NCBI RefSeq assembly: GCF_023227875.1
Contig: NZ_JALOCH010000010.1
Coordinates: 1 to 64,000 of the forward strand
Direction: 5' to 3'
Length of the DNA: 64,000 nucleotides
Source of the DNA: Methanoregula sp.
GTDB taxonomy: Archaea; Halobacteriota; Methanomicrobia; Methanomicrobiales; Methanospirillaceae
How positions within the stretch are numbered: the first letter of the stretch is position 1; each line of letters begins with the position of its first letter. Made by a program: the position numbers and the translations under genes. Shown here piece by piece: positions 24,517 to 31,299 of this stretch. The notes beneath the pieces were generated by a model that was given only the letters and a program-made list of their open reading frames with translations, was not told where the DNA came from and searched no databases.

Positions 24517-25271
24517 TCAAGCGACTCCGGCAGCACAGCATCGTGGTTGATCACGAGCCGCCATTTCGGATCGTTCTTTCCTTCTGCCGGCAACGTAGGA
24601 TCCAGCAGCAGGTATTTTTTCGAACGCGGCGGCGGCAGATCGATTTGCACGCCCAGTTTCTCGCACAGGTGCCCGAGCCTCCGGACCACGGCGAAGTTAT
24701 CGATCCGGATGGCGTAGTCCGTGAGCCGGCCGCGATCCAGCGAACCGCTTTTGAGCGCTTTTGCGACTTCGATGATTCCCCCGGCGTACTGTGGCTTATC
24801 GAGGCAGTCGATGATCGTCTTTTCCTTGTCCGTGATGCTGACCGAAGTCTCCTCAATCCATTCCTTACGGATTCCGAAGAACTTCTCCTCCTTCACCCGC
24901 ACGATCTGATAGTTCACTCCGAAAATCTCCATCGTGCTTTTGCTTTTGCGTGCAGGTGTCTGGATAAATACGGTGGCAGGGATCTGCTCGGTGAGACCGT
25001 AGTGGTGGAGAGCGCTCCAGTAGGAGATCGCGTACGGTTCGACAAGGTACGACGCGATGACAAATTCGTGGAGCGTGTATTTTCCTTTCTCGCTCCTGAG
25101 CGGAATGATGAGGTACTTACCCTTGTCAATCCGTTCGATGAACCCTTTCTCCTCCAGCCGGAAGAGGATGACCCTGAGCGTTCCTTTACTAATGTGCGTC
25201 TTCTGGTAGAGCTGGTCAAACGAGAAGACCTGGTTCTCTTTTGCCATGGACTTCAGGATTTCAATGGTCAT
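24513..25271 (-). CDS. abiEi: AbiEi antitoxin / transcriptional autoregulator
   Basis: 252 residues. An N-terminal winged helix (FSFDQLYQKTHISKGTLRVI, then LEEKGFIERIDKGKYLIIPL) leads to the AbiEi domain (IASYLVEPYAISYWSALHHY, then GLTEQIPATVFI) and a C-terminal ~100-residue region. AbiEi binds its own promoter and neutralises AbiEii without tight complex formation (type IV behaviour in characterised systems). AT-rich palindromes lie just upstream of the start. Confidence 0.9.
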   Translation of the reverse strand: MTIEILKSMAKENQVFSFDQLYQKTHISKGTLRVILFRLEEKGFIERIDKGKYLIIPLRSEKGKYTLHEFVIASYLVEPYAISYWSALHHYGLTEQIPATVFIQTPARKSKSTMEIFGVNYQIVRVKEEKFFGIRKEWIEETSVSITDKEKTIIDCLDKPQYAGGIIEVAKALKSGSLDRGRLTDYAIRIDNFAVVRRLGHLCEKLGVQIDLPPPRSKKYLLLDPTLPAEGKNDPKWRLVINHDAVLPESLE

Positions 25272-25298
25272 TCCCCGGAGTTCCCCCTTAGATACATT

Positions 25299-25318
25299 AA
25301 TGTTAACATTTATGTTAA
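25299..25318. promoter_or_regulatory. Candidate AbiEi autoregulatory operator
   Basis: AATGTTAACATT is a perfect 12-bp palindrome (25299-25310), overlapping TTAACAT-TT-ATGTTAA, a 7-bp inverted repeat (25303-25318). They sit 28-47 nt before the abiEi start, where a repressor would block the promoter. Autoregulation through inverted repeats is known for AbiEi. Confidence 0.65.
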
Positions 25319-25372
25319 TATTTGCGTACGGGAGGGGGAATTATCCGGGTTCCCTGTTTGACGCATTAACGT

Positions 25373-25434
25373 CGGGCGGATCTCGGGCCCGACTGTGGAT
25401 GGCCCCATCGTCAGCCGACGGCATCCAGAGGGCC
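25373..25434 (+). repeat. Degenerate R1-like fragment
   Basis: GGGCGGATCTCGGGCCCGAC and CCCCATCGTCAGCCGACGGC resemble the R1 core and CGTCGTCAATTGCCGG tail but with many changes. The rest of 25435-25833 has no gene and no recognised repeat. Confidence 0.4.
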
Positions 25435-25833
25435 ATCCGGGCAATGATCCCAAATCCCGGCTGCCTTCCGGCGCCAAACCAGCAGCGCCGGCACCCGGAT
25501 CTCCCCGGTTTCCCGGGAAAAAACATCGGTTTTCCGGTGCCGGAAGGACTCCCTTTATTTCGGGCCATAGCAGCCGCCGGTGGGCGCATGACTTTGGGAC
25601 AGACGACAGGTTGTCCGGTTTTTGCGCATTTTCTTACGCTGCTAAAGAGCACGGTTTTTTCCTGATTAAAACGGGTATTTTCGAAAAACAACGGTTTAAA
25701 CGAAGAATCTCTGGCGGCGTTGGCACCATTTCCACTGCCGAATTTTTTTGGGATCCGGCCCCGGGATTTCTCCGACGTGAGAGGGGGTGCAGGGGACTTA
25801 CTCTCTTCCCCATACGGGGGGTATATAAAGAGG

Positions 25834-26055
25834 GGGCAGTCCCAGGGATGCGATTGAGGGGGACGGGAGTTTGCGAACAAGGCCCGGACAAAAAAATTAT
25901 TGCGGACCGGGCCCGGCAAAAAATATTGTTGCCCGTGCCGGTTCTGGCCGGAAAAAATTTTGGCGCGAGCGTAACCGGCCCGGAAATTTTTTTGCACGAA
26001 CCGGTTCTGCCGGGATTTTTTTTTCAAAAGCCAGAGCAACCCGATGCGAACTCCC
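25834..26055 (+). repeat. R3 repeat, copy B (~222 bp)
   Basis: Second copy of the 18151-18380 block: GGGCAGTCCCAGGGATGCGA, GGCCCGGACAAAAAAATTAT, GGACCGGGCCCGGCAAAAAA, GCGTAACCGGCCCGG and CAGAGCAACCCGATGCGAAC. It runs without a break into an R1 element. Confidence 0.9.
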
Positions 26056-26160
26056 GGCCGCATGCGGTGGGGCGGGGCCGGCTTGTGGTGAGGGGGCGGA
26101 CCCTTGGCCGGTTTAGTACCGGGGCCGTCGTGCTTCTCCGGAACCGGGGGCACTGAGAAG
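26056..26160 (+). repeat. R1 repeat, copy 10
   Basis: GGCCGCATGCGGTGGGGCGG, GGCCGGCTTGTGGTGAGGGG, GGCCGGTTTAGTACCGGGGC, CGTCGTGCTTCTCCGGAACC and GGGGGCACTGAG. Confidence 0.85.
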
Positions 26161-26243
26161 AGGTACGGAACGGGTCGGAGAGCGAAGCAGGAGAAGACCA
26201 TGCATTTTTTTACCGTGGAAGTCCATCATCTTTTATCGGAACC

Positions 26244-26534
26244 ATGACATCGGCTGTGGAGATAAGGGAAGTCCTGCGGAAATGCCTGCCGGAGATCCGA
26301 CAGAAATACGGAGTGACTTCCATCGGCATTTTCGGATCCTATGCACGCGGAGAGGCAGCCTCTTCAAGTGATATCGATATTATTGTAGAATTCGACCGGC
26401 CGATCGGGTGGGAACTGGTTGACCTTGCAGATTATCTCGAATCTATTCTCCACCACAAGGTCGATCTTGTCATACGAAGATCCCTTCACCCGCTCATCCG
26501 CGACACGATCCTCTCCGAGGTACAGTACGCATGA
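26244..26534 (+). CDS. mntA: MntA-type minimal nucleotidyltransferase antitoxin
   Basis: 96 residues of the polymerase-beta-like minimal nucleotidyltransferase family. The active site is GIFGSYARGEAASSSDIDII (GSxxRxE...SDxD) with a later acidic residue (VDLVI). In characterised pairs MntA adds AMP to a Tyr of the HEPN toxin and so silences it. Its stop overlaps the hepT start (ATGA). The system is bracketed by R1 copies at 26056 and 26903, like a cassette. Confidence 0.9.
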   Translation: MTSAVEIREVLRKCLPEIRQKYGVTSIGIFGSYARGEAASSSDIDIIVEFDRPIGWELVDLADYLESILHHKVDLVIRRSLHPLIRDTILSEVQYA

Positions 26535-26878
26535 CAGCCCGGTCTCCCGCATTGTACCTTTCAGAGATCCTCGCCTCGATGGAAAAGATCGAGCGTTACG
26601 TTGCCGGAATCTCCTATGAAGAGTTCATCGTCCACGAGCAGCTGATCGATGCAGTTGAACGCAACGTGGAGAAGATCGGTGAAGCGGCAGCTGCAATCCC
26701 GGACGATGTCAGGGACCGGCATCCCGAAGTTCCCTGGAAGACCATCGTGGGCTTAAGAAACAAAGTTATTCACCACTATTTTGCCGTGGATCACGAAGTC
26801 ATCTGGCAGATTGTCACGAAGAATATCCCGGCGACAAAGGGAAAGATTGCCGAGATTCTCCGGGAATATTCCCGGTGA
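26531..26878 (+). CDS. hepT: HepT-type HEPN ribonuclease toxin (DUF86)
   Basis: 115 residues, all helical. The HEPN active-site motif RNKVIHHYF (RxxxxH followed by the AMPylated Tyr) is at residues ~76-84. GEAAAAIPDDVRDRHPEVPW and KTIVGL precede it, the standard DUF86 block. Toxins of this type cleave tRNA or mRNA. Paralogous to the pair at 62150-62785. Confidence 0.92.
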   Translation: MTARSPALYLSEILASMEKIERYVAGISYEEFIVHEQLIDAVERNVEKIGEAAAAIPDDVRDRHPEVPWKTIVGLRNKVIHHYFAVDHEVIWQIVTKNIPATKGKIAEILREYSR

Positions 26879-26902
26879 CCGACGAGTCATCCCCTTCCAT
26901 GT

Positions 26903-26990
26903 CGGCTGCATGCGGTAGGGTGGGGCCGGGCTTGTGGTGGTTTGGCGGACCCGGGACCGGTTGGTACTGAGGGCACTGAGGAGCTCTGGT
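26903..26990 (+). repeat. R1 repeat, copy 11
   Basis: GGCTGCATGCGGTAGGGTGG, GGCCGGGCTTGTGGTGGTTT, GGCGGACCCGGGACCGGTTG, then a deletion of the CCCGTCGTC segment and GAGGGCACTGAGGAG. Last R1 copy in the window. Confidence 0.8.
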
Positions 26991-27148
26991 AACGGATGGT
27001 TAGGAAGTATGTGTGCGGACAGCGGCAGTCCGATTCGCTCTCACATAACGCTTCGCGTGATGCTCGTCGCTGTTACAAAAACCTGTAAGAAGGTAAGTTT
27101 AGACAAAATAATAAGTTCAAAGGACAATTTCCACATCTGGGAAAAATT

Positions 27149-28009
27149 ATGAAAAATGAAATCGATAACTCAAAACAAACGAATTTTTTACCAAAAAAAT
27201 GTTTAATTCATCACGGTATTTGTCCCGAAAAATTGGATCTTAAACCGAACACATTTTTTGTTGGTTTTCCTTTCAAACCTCAATATACAAAAGACCTCAA
27301 AGAGAAAATTGATCTAGTCGCCGACCGTCTACATCTCAAACCGTTATATCCTGCCAAAACTCAAAAGAAAGGAGTTATTCTTTGTAAGGTTTGCAAAGAA
27401 ATTCAAGAGACCGCCTTCTCTGTCTTTGATATAACAGAGAGAAATCCAAATGTTATGCTTGAGATCGGATTGGCTTTTGGATTCGGGAAAGAAGTAATTT
27501 TATTAAACAATCCAAATCATGCTGAGGAATTGAAGAAAGGCTACCCAATTGATCTCAGTGGAATTCTTATCGTTCAATATGATGCAATCTCCGAAATAAA
27601 TGATGAACAGAATTTTGAGGAAAAAATTAAGGACGTTGTAAAATTTTTACATCCAGAAGGAACTCTTGATAAAATTTCGGAAATAAGAGAAGCATTAGAC
27701 CGGTTCTCCAAATTTGAAGAAGATATTAAGGTGAAGATGATAACTGAACGGATTGATGAAATCGAACTGTCATTCAATCCTGAAGAGTGGGACTGGAAAA
27801 TCTCCGATTATAAACTTCCTTTAAAATTTAATGCTGTGTATGGACTTGGTGGAAAATGGGACCCAATAATTCTTGAAAAAGAAAATGGAGGAATTTACGA
27901 AGGAAAGCGAGGAGCCTATGGGCCAAGTAAGAAACAATTTATCGGTTTGATTAAAGATTCGAAAGCAATTGACGCCTTGATGCAAAATATATCGATGAGC
28001 TTTGAATAG
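27149..28009 (+). CDS. Putative TIR/nucleoside-deoxyribosyltransferase-like effector, AT-rich
   Basis: 286 residues. Residues ~35-120 have a Rossmann-like nucleotide-binding pattern: FFVGFPF strand, then IQETAFSVFDITERNPNVML followed by EIGLAFGFGKEVILL. The DIT.RNPNV..E.G.A.G.GK.VIL string is typical of TIR-like and nucleoside 2-deoxyribosyltransferase-like proteins used as NAD- or nucleotide-targeting effectors in anti-phage systems; Glu105 would be catalytic. Cys pairs (LIHHGIC region, CKVC) may bind metal. The C-terminal ~85 residues are unassigned. Codon use is far more AT-rich than the neighbours, so it is probably acquired. Defence role is inferred. Confidence 0.55.
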   Translation: MKNEIDNSKQTNFLPKKCLIHHGICPEKLDLKPNTFFVGFPFKPQYTKDLKEKIDLVADRLHLKPLYPAKTQKKGVILCKVCKEIQETAFSVFDITERNPNVMLEIGLAFGFGKEVILLNNPNHAEELKKGYPIDLSGILIVQYDAISEINDEQNFEEKIKDVVKFLHPEGTLDKISEIREALDRFSKFEEDIKVKMITERIDEIELSFNPEEWDWKISDYKLPLKFNAVYGLGGKWDPIILEKENGGIYEGKRGAYGPSKKQFIGLIKDSKAIDALMQNISMSFE

Positions 28010-28051
28010 ACGAGAAAATGTCGGCCCCGTTCACAAAAATGTATTGATAAC

Positions 28052-28075
28052 CCCGTCAGGACGGGATCATTTTTG
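28052..28075. terminator. Hairpin plus T tract between convergent genes
   Basis: CCCGTC-AG-GACGGG is a perfect 6-bp stem followed by ATCATTTTT, placed between the 3' ends of the AT-rich effector gene and the GNAT gene. Confidence 0.5.
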
Positions 28076-28083
28076 CGGGAATA

Positions 28084-28655
28084 CTAACGTTCATCATAAT
28101 CGCTTAATGGCGCATTCTTCCCGATCCTCTCAAGTTCCTTGTGGATGTCGATATACAGGGGAACGGTGTCCCTGCCCTTCAGTTTTCTCGGATCGAAAAT
28201 AGCTTCATGAAAAGAGAATTTTACGTAAAATCCCACGGCATCGGGTTTTGCATCGACCGTAATGATCCTGCACCCGATATACCGCGAGAACCGTATCCAG
28301 ATGGAAAAAATTTTCAGCAGCATTGAGCTGCCTACACCCTGGTGTTCAAATTCCTTGTGGGTCGCAAGCCGGGCAATTTTCAGAGCCGAATATGTTTTGT
28401 ACTGGTAACCAGGATCGCCATCGTCTTCTGCAAGCTCATCCTTCCTGATCACATCCGTGACAAGCGTGAAATACCCGACAAGACGACCCTGCCAGAAAAC
28501 CAGCCGGGTAACGGAAATCCGGTCCAGCTGGTTCTGGTAAGCATCTTCTGAAAAAAATCTTTCAGCTCGGGATTCCTGCATCTGAATGTTGAAATCTGTT
28601 GATCGTGATCGGCAGTTAAAACTACAAATTCAAGATCATCGAGGCTGATACTCAT
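28084..28655 (-). pseudogene. GNAT acetyltransferase toxin-like gene, split by a 1-nt frameshift
   Basis: Frame 1 gives the N-terminus MSISLDDLEFVVLTADHDQQ ... CRNPELKDFF; frame 2 continues SEDAYQNQLDRISVTRLVFW ... VTDV. The acetyl-CoA loop ATHKEFEHQGVGSSMLLKIF (RxxxxGxG/A-like) and the C-terminal FYVKFSFHEA are intact. The switch occurs at a run of seven T (minus strand); eight would restore one ~190-residue frame. Acetyltransferases of this size paired with a small partner are toxins that modify aminoacyl-tRNA. Real mutation or assembly error cannot be separated here. The ATG directly follows the partner's stop. Confidence 0.75.
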
Positions 28656-28802
28656 TTAGAAACGCAATCGTTCAGCCAGATCGGCTGCTTCCCTGATAAG
28701 TTTACGTCCTTCCTCGGTGTAGGTCGGATTATCAATATATTTCTGGAACCTGACAGACTCTTCCCTATCAAGGATGAGACCCGGTTCAATTGGTTTTGCC
28801 AC
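28656..28802 (-). CDS. Small antitoxin-like partner of the GNAT gene (48 aa)
   Basis: GTG-initiated 48-residue ORF (VAKPIEPGLILDREESVRFQ ... EEGRKLIREAADLAERLRF) whose TAA is immediately followed by the acetyltransferase ATG. The helical LILDREESVRFQKYI pattern is typical of short archaeal antitoxins next to GNAT toxins. A degenerate second copy lies at 23267-23431, which supports it being a real gene. Confidence 0.7.
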   Translation of the reverse strand: MAKPIEPGLILDREESVRFQKYIDNPTYTEEGRKLIREAADLAERLRF

Positions 28803-28983
28803 GGTTGTCCACCTTCGTTATAATGGTAACTAAGTTCGTTTGCATATTATAAAATTGTGGTCAACGTATCACTTCGCTTCGTTACTACGCCCTGTAATCT
28901 CCACGGGCTATAATACATTTCACCTTCACCTTCCCCAATTTACCCCTCTCTGAATACCGGCAACACTCTGCACCGCATGTAAC

Positions 28984-29250
28984 ATGAAAAATATCATTAT
29001 CAAAGGTGCCCGCCAGCACAACCCGGACATCCCGGCCAGGTTACCATCCTCTCCCCCATTGTCCGGCAGAAGACGGGAACCTATCAGCAGCTCTTAAAAG
29101 ATCTGGACAAGGAAGGCTATGTCCGGGTGCGGGTGAACGGAAAAATAATCCGGACCGATGTGGAGATCGCGCTCGACCGGTACAAGAAACACGTTATTGA
29201 GATCATGATTGACCGGCTCGAATCCCCCGACCGTGTCCCAATCCCGCCCC
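28984..29250 (+). pseudogene. Internally deleted, frameshifted uvrA-like relic
   Basis: Codons 1-13 read MKNIIIKGARQHN, matching the start of the intact uvrA (MKDIIIKGARQHN). The sequence then jumps to the equivalent of codon ~144, out of frame, and continues as a recognisable copy of VTILSPVVRQKKGTYQQLLK and VNGKIIRTDEEITLDRYKKH before losing similarity near 29245. About 390 bp are missing internally and all of the 3' part. The relic lies 2.1 kb upstream of the intact gene in the same orientation. Confidence 0.85.
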
Positions 29251-29261
29251 TTTGAGGAGAT

Positions 29262-29552
29262 GATGAATCCGGACGAGATCCAGTATGCGTCACTTTCACC
29301 GGATATGCGTCATTTTTTCGTCATGCGATTGATTCATTGACGTGGCTTGATGACATAAAAAATTTCTTTTTGGATACCCGTCATGGCAAAAATATTCCTG
29401 TCGACCAGACTTTTGAGGTTCCGCCGGTCTGGTTCCCGACCGGTCCCGTTCATGGCGGGTTTAGCCCGGGGACGCAGCGGAATTATGGCGGTTTATCCAC
29501 GAAGGTTTTGCAACCCTTGCCAATGCTAATAATCTCCCAGACACTATACTAA
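29262..29552 (+). other. Unassigned stretch with short coding-like frames
   Basis: After GAGGAG a 26-codon frame (MMNPDEIQYASLSPDMRHFF...) ends at a TGA overlapping a second frame that begins TWLDDIKNFF (TTG start at 29337) and runs to 29552. Composition is partly coding-like, but neither is recognised. They may be debris from the event that destroyed the uvrA copy. Confidence 0.3.
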
Positions 29553-29559
29553 AACGGAA

Positions 29560-30666
29560 ATGGAGCCCTACATCCCCCGGACCCTGCCGATCGATGACAT
29601 CGACTGGACCTCGCACATCTCCCGTATCGGCAAAGCGAATGCGGCACTCGCACGGTACGACGGCCTGCTCTTGGGCATCATCAATCCCGAAATTCTCCTC
29701 TCCCCGCTCACTATCCGTGAAGCGGTCCTCTCGTCACGTATCGAAGGTACTCAGGCATCGCTCGAAGATGTCCTGCAATTCGAAGCTGACCAGGCACACA
29801 AAATTACTGCGGAAAAACGGCTGGATATTCAGGAGATTATCAATTACCGGACCGCGTTGAAAGCAGCAGTCGTCGACCTCGGGAACCGGCCGATCTGCAC
29901 CAACATGATCCGGGACCTCCACCGCGTCCTGCTTGCCAGTGTCCGCGGACGGGACCGGGAGCCCGGAGAGATCCGCCGTATCCAGAATTACATTGCTCCA
30001 TACGGAACGCCCATCGAACGGGCCACGTTCATTCCTCCTGCCCCCAACCATGTGATGGATGCGCTCACCAACTGGGAGAATTACCTGCATACCGATGATT
30101 TGGATCCGCTCGTGCAGCTCGCGGTTCTCAAGGCGCAGTTCGAGCTCATCCATCCGTTCCGCGATGGCAACGGAAGGATCGGGCGGATGCTGGTTCCCAT
30201 CATCCTCTACGATAAGCAGATCCTGTCAACACCGATGTTCTATATCAGTGCATACCTGGAACAGCACCGGGACGAATACTACCGGCGTCTTCTTGCGGTC
30301 TCCCGCGACGACGACTGGAACGGCTGGATTGCGTTCTTCCTGCAGGCTCTCATCGAGCAGGCAACGGAGAACAACCAGAAGGCAACAGCGATCATCGATC
30401 TGTACGAGGAAATGAAAGAACATGTCCCGGAAGTGACACACTCTGAGTACGCAATCAGGGCGATCGATACGCTCTTCTCGCGCCCGATCTTCAAGACCGC
30501 CGATTTTATTGCGGAATCGGGAATCCCAAAACAAAGCGCTCACCGTATCCTGCGCAAACTGACTGACGGAGGAATCCTTATCGTAACCCGGGAAGGGAAA
30601 GGAACGAGCCCGACGATCCTGCGGTTCTCCCGCCTGATTTCGATCACAGAGACGAGCAGCGGATAA
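29560..30666 (+). CDS. Fic-family AMP-transferase with N-terminal inhibitory helix
   Basis: 368 residues. Order: Fic_N helices; autoinhibitory motif SSRIEGT at 58-64 (S/TxxxEG/N, class II); the Fic core with the full active site HPFRDGNGRIGR at 198-209 (catalytic His198, Asn204, Arg209); and a C-terminal winged helix (FIAESGIPKQSAHRILRKLT, then GGILIVTREG). Such proteins attach AMP to target proteins and are restrained by the N-terminal Glu. The winged helix suggests DNA binding or autoregulation. Stands alone. Confidence 0.92.
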   Translation: MEPYIPRTLPIDDIDWTSHISRIGKANAALARYDGLLLGIINPEILLSPLTIREAVLSSRIEGTQASLEDVLQFEADQAHKITAEKRLDIQEIINYRTALKAAVVDLGNRPICTNMIRDLHRVLLASVRGRDREPGEIRRIQNYIAPYGTPIERATFIPPAPNHVMDALTNWENYLHTDDLDPLVQLAVLKAQFELIHPFRDGNGRIGRMLVPIILYDKQILSTPMFYISAYLEQHRDEYYRRLLAVSRDDDWNGWIAFFLQALIEQATENNQKATAIIDLYEEMKEHVPEVTHSEYAIRAIDTLFSRPIFKTADFIAESGIPKQSAHRILRKLTDGGILIVTREGKGTSPTILRFSRLISITETSSG

Positions 30667-31299
30667 AATCTGCCCGGCTCCTGATATCAGCACGAGGGAA
30701 AATGTCTGCGTAACATCAGCACCAATCTATGATGCGCTGGGATGCCTTGCGTAACACCGGTGATACACAAGGGGGCTTTGCGTACCATATTTTTTATTTT
30801 GTGTTACACAAGAAAATTGTCAGCCAATGTAACTGGCATGCCACAGGTGCGAAAGAAAGAAGGGCAGATTGCGGCATTATTCCGTTTCATCTTTATCATG
30901 ATAACGGGCATGTAACTGGGCGGAGCCCGGTCGCCAACCAATATTGTGGGTTCACTGCACCCACAATTACACCCCCCTTCGTGCGCTTTCGTGCGAACGG
31001 GTGGTTATCCTCCGGACCGCCCACCACAACGAGGGCGGGGACCCTTGTGTCCGGTTGGCAGGAGATCGGTCGGTCATGTTCACGCATCTGCGTTCCGCTC
31101 GCTTCCCGCTCACGTCACTCCGATTCGGTTCACATGACTCCTCTTGTTTTCCGGAGTATCCTGTTGGCATGATGCCGCTCCCGAAGGGGAATCATTTTCC
31201 GATAAATGATATAAAAATGAGACCTCTATTATCGTTCACTTTCATGCCCCAAACCTTACTCCTTTAACTACCGGTGCCAAACAGACTGAGCACACAGCC
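30667..31299. other. Gene-free region with a strong hairpin
   Basis: No gene recognised in ~630 bp. ATTGTGGGT and ACCCACAAT form a perfect 9-bp stem with a 7-nt loop at 30943-30967, possibly the terminator or a small structured RNA. The region downstream contains GTGGTGGGCGG-like text on the minus strand, vaguely similar to R1 but too degenerate to call. A uvrA promoter is expected near 31200-31290. Confidence 0.4.

Noticed and set aside
25341..26201. Minus-strand open frame of 286 codons between abiE and mntA
   Set aside because: It spans R3 and R1 repeats and is Pro/Arg-rich without any motif; opposing plus-strand frames are equally open.
8155..26990. R1 copies as integron attC sites of an archaeal cassette array
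   Set aside because: Length, hairpin and uniform orientation are reminiscent, but I cannot find the paired GTTRRRY/RYYYAAC core sites, genes point both ways, and no integron integrase is in the window.
30943..30967. Strong hairpin as part of a tRNA or other known RNA gene
   Set aside because: No cloverleaf can be built around it and no T-loop consensus is present; it is kept only as an unassigned hairpin.
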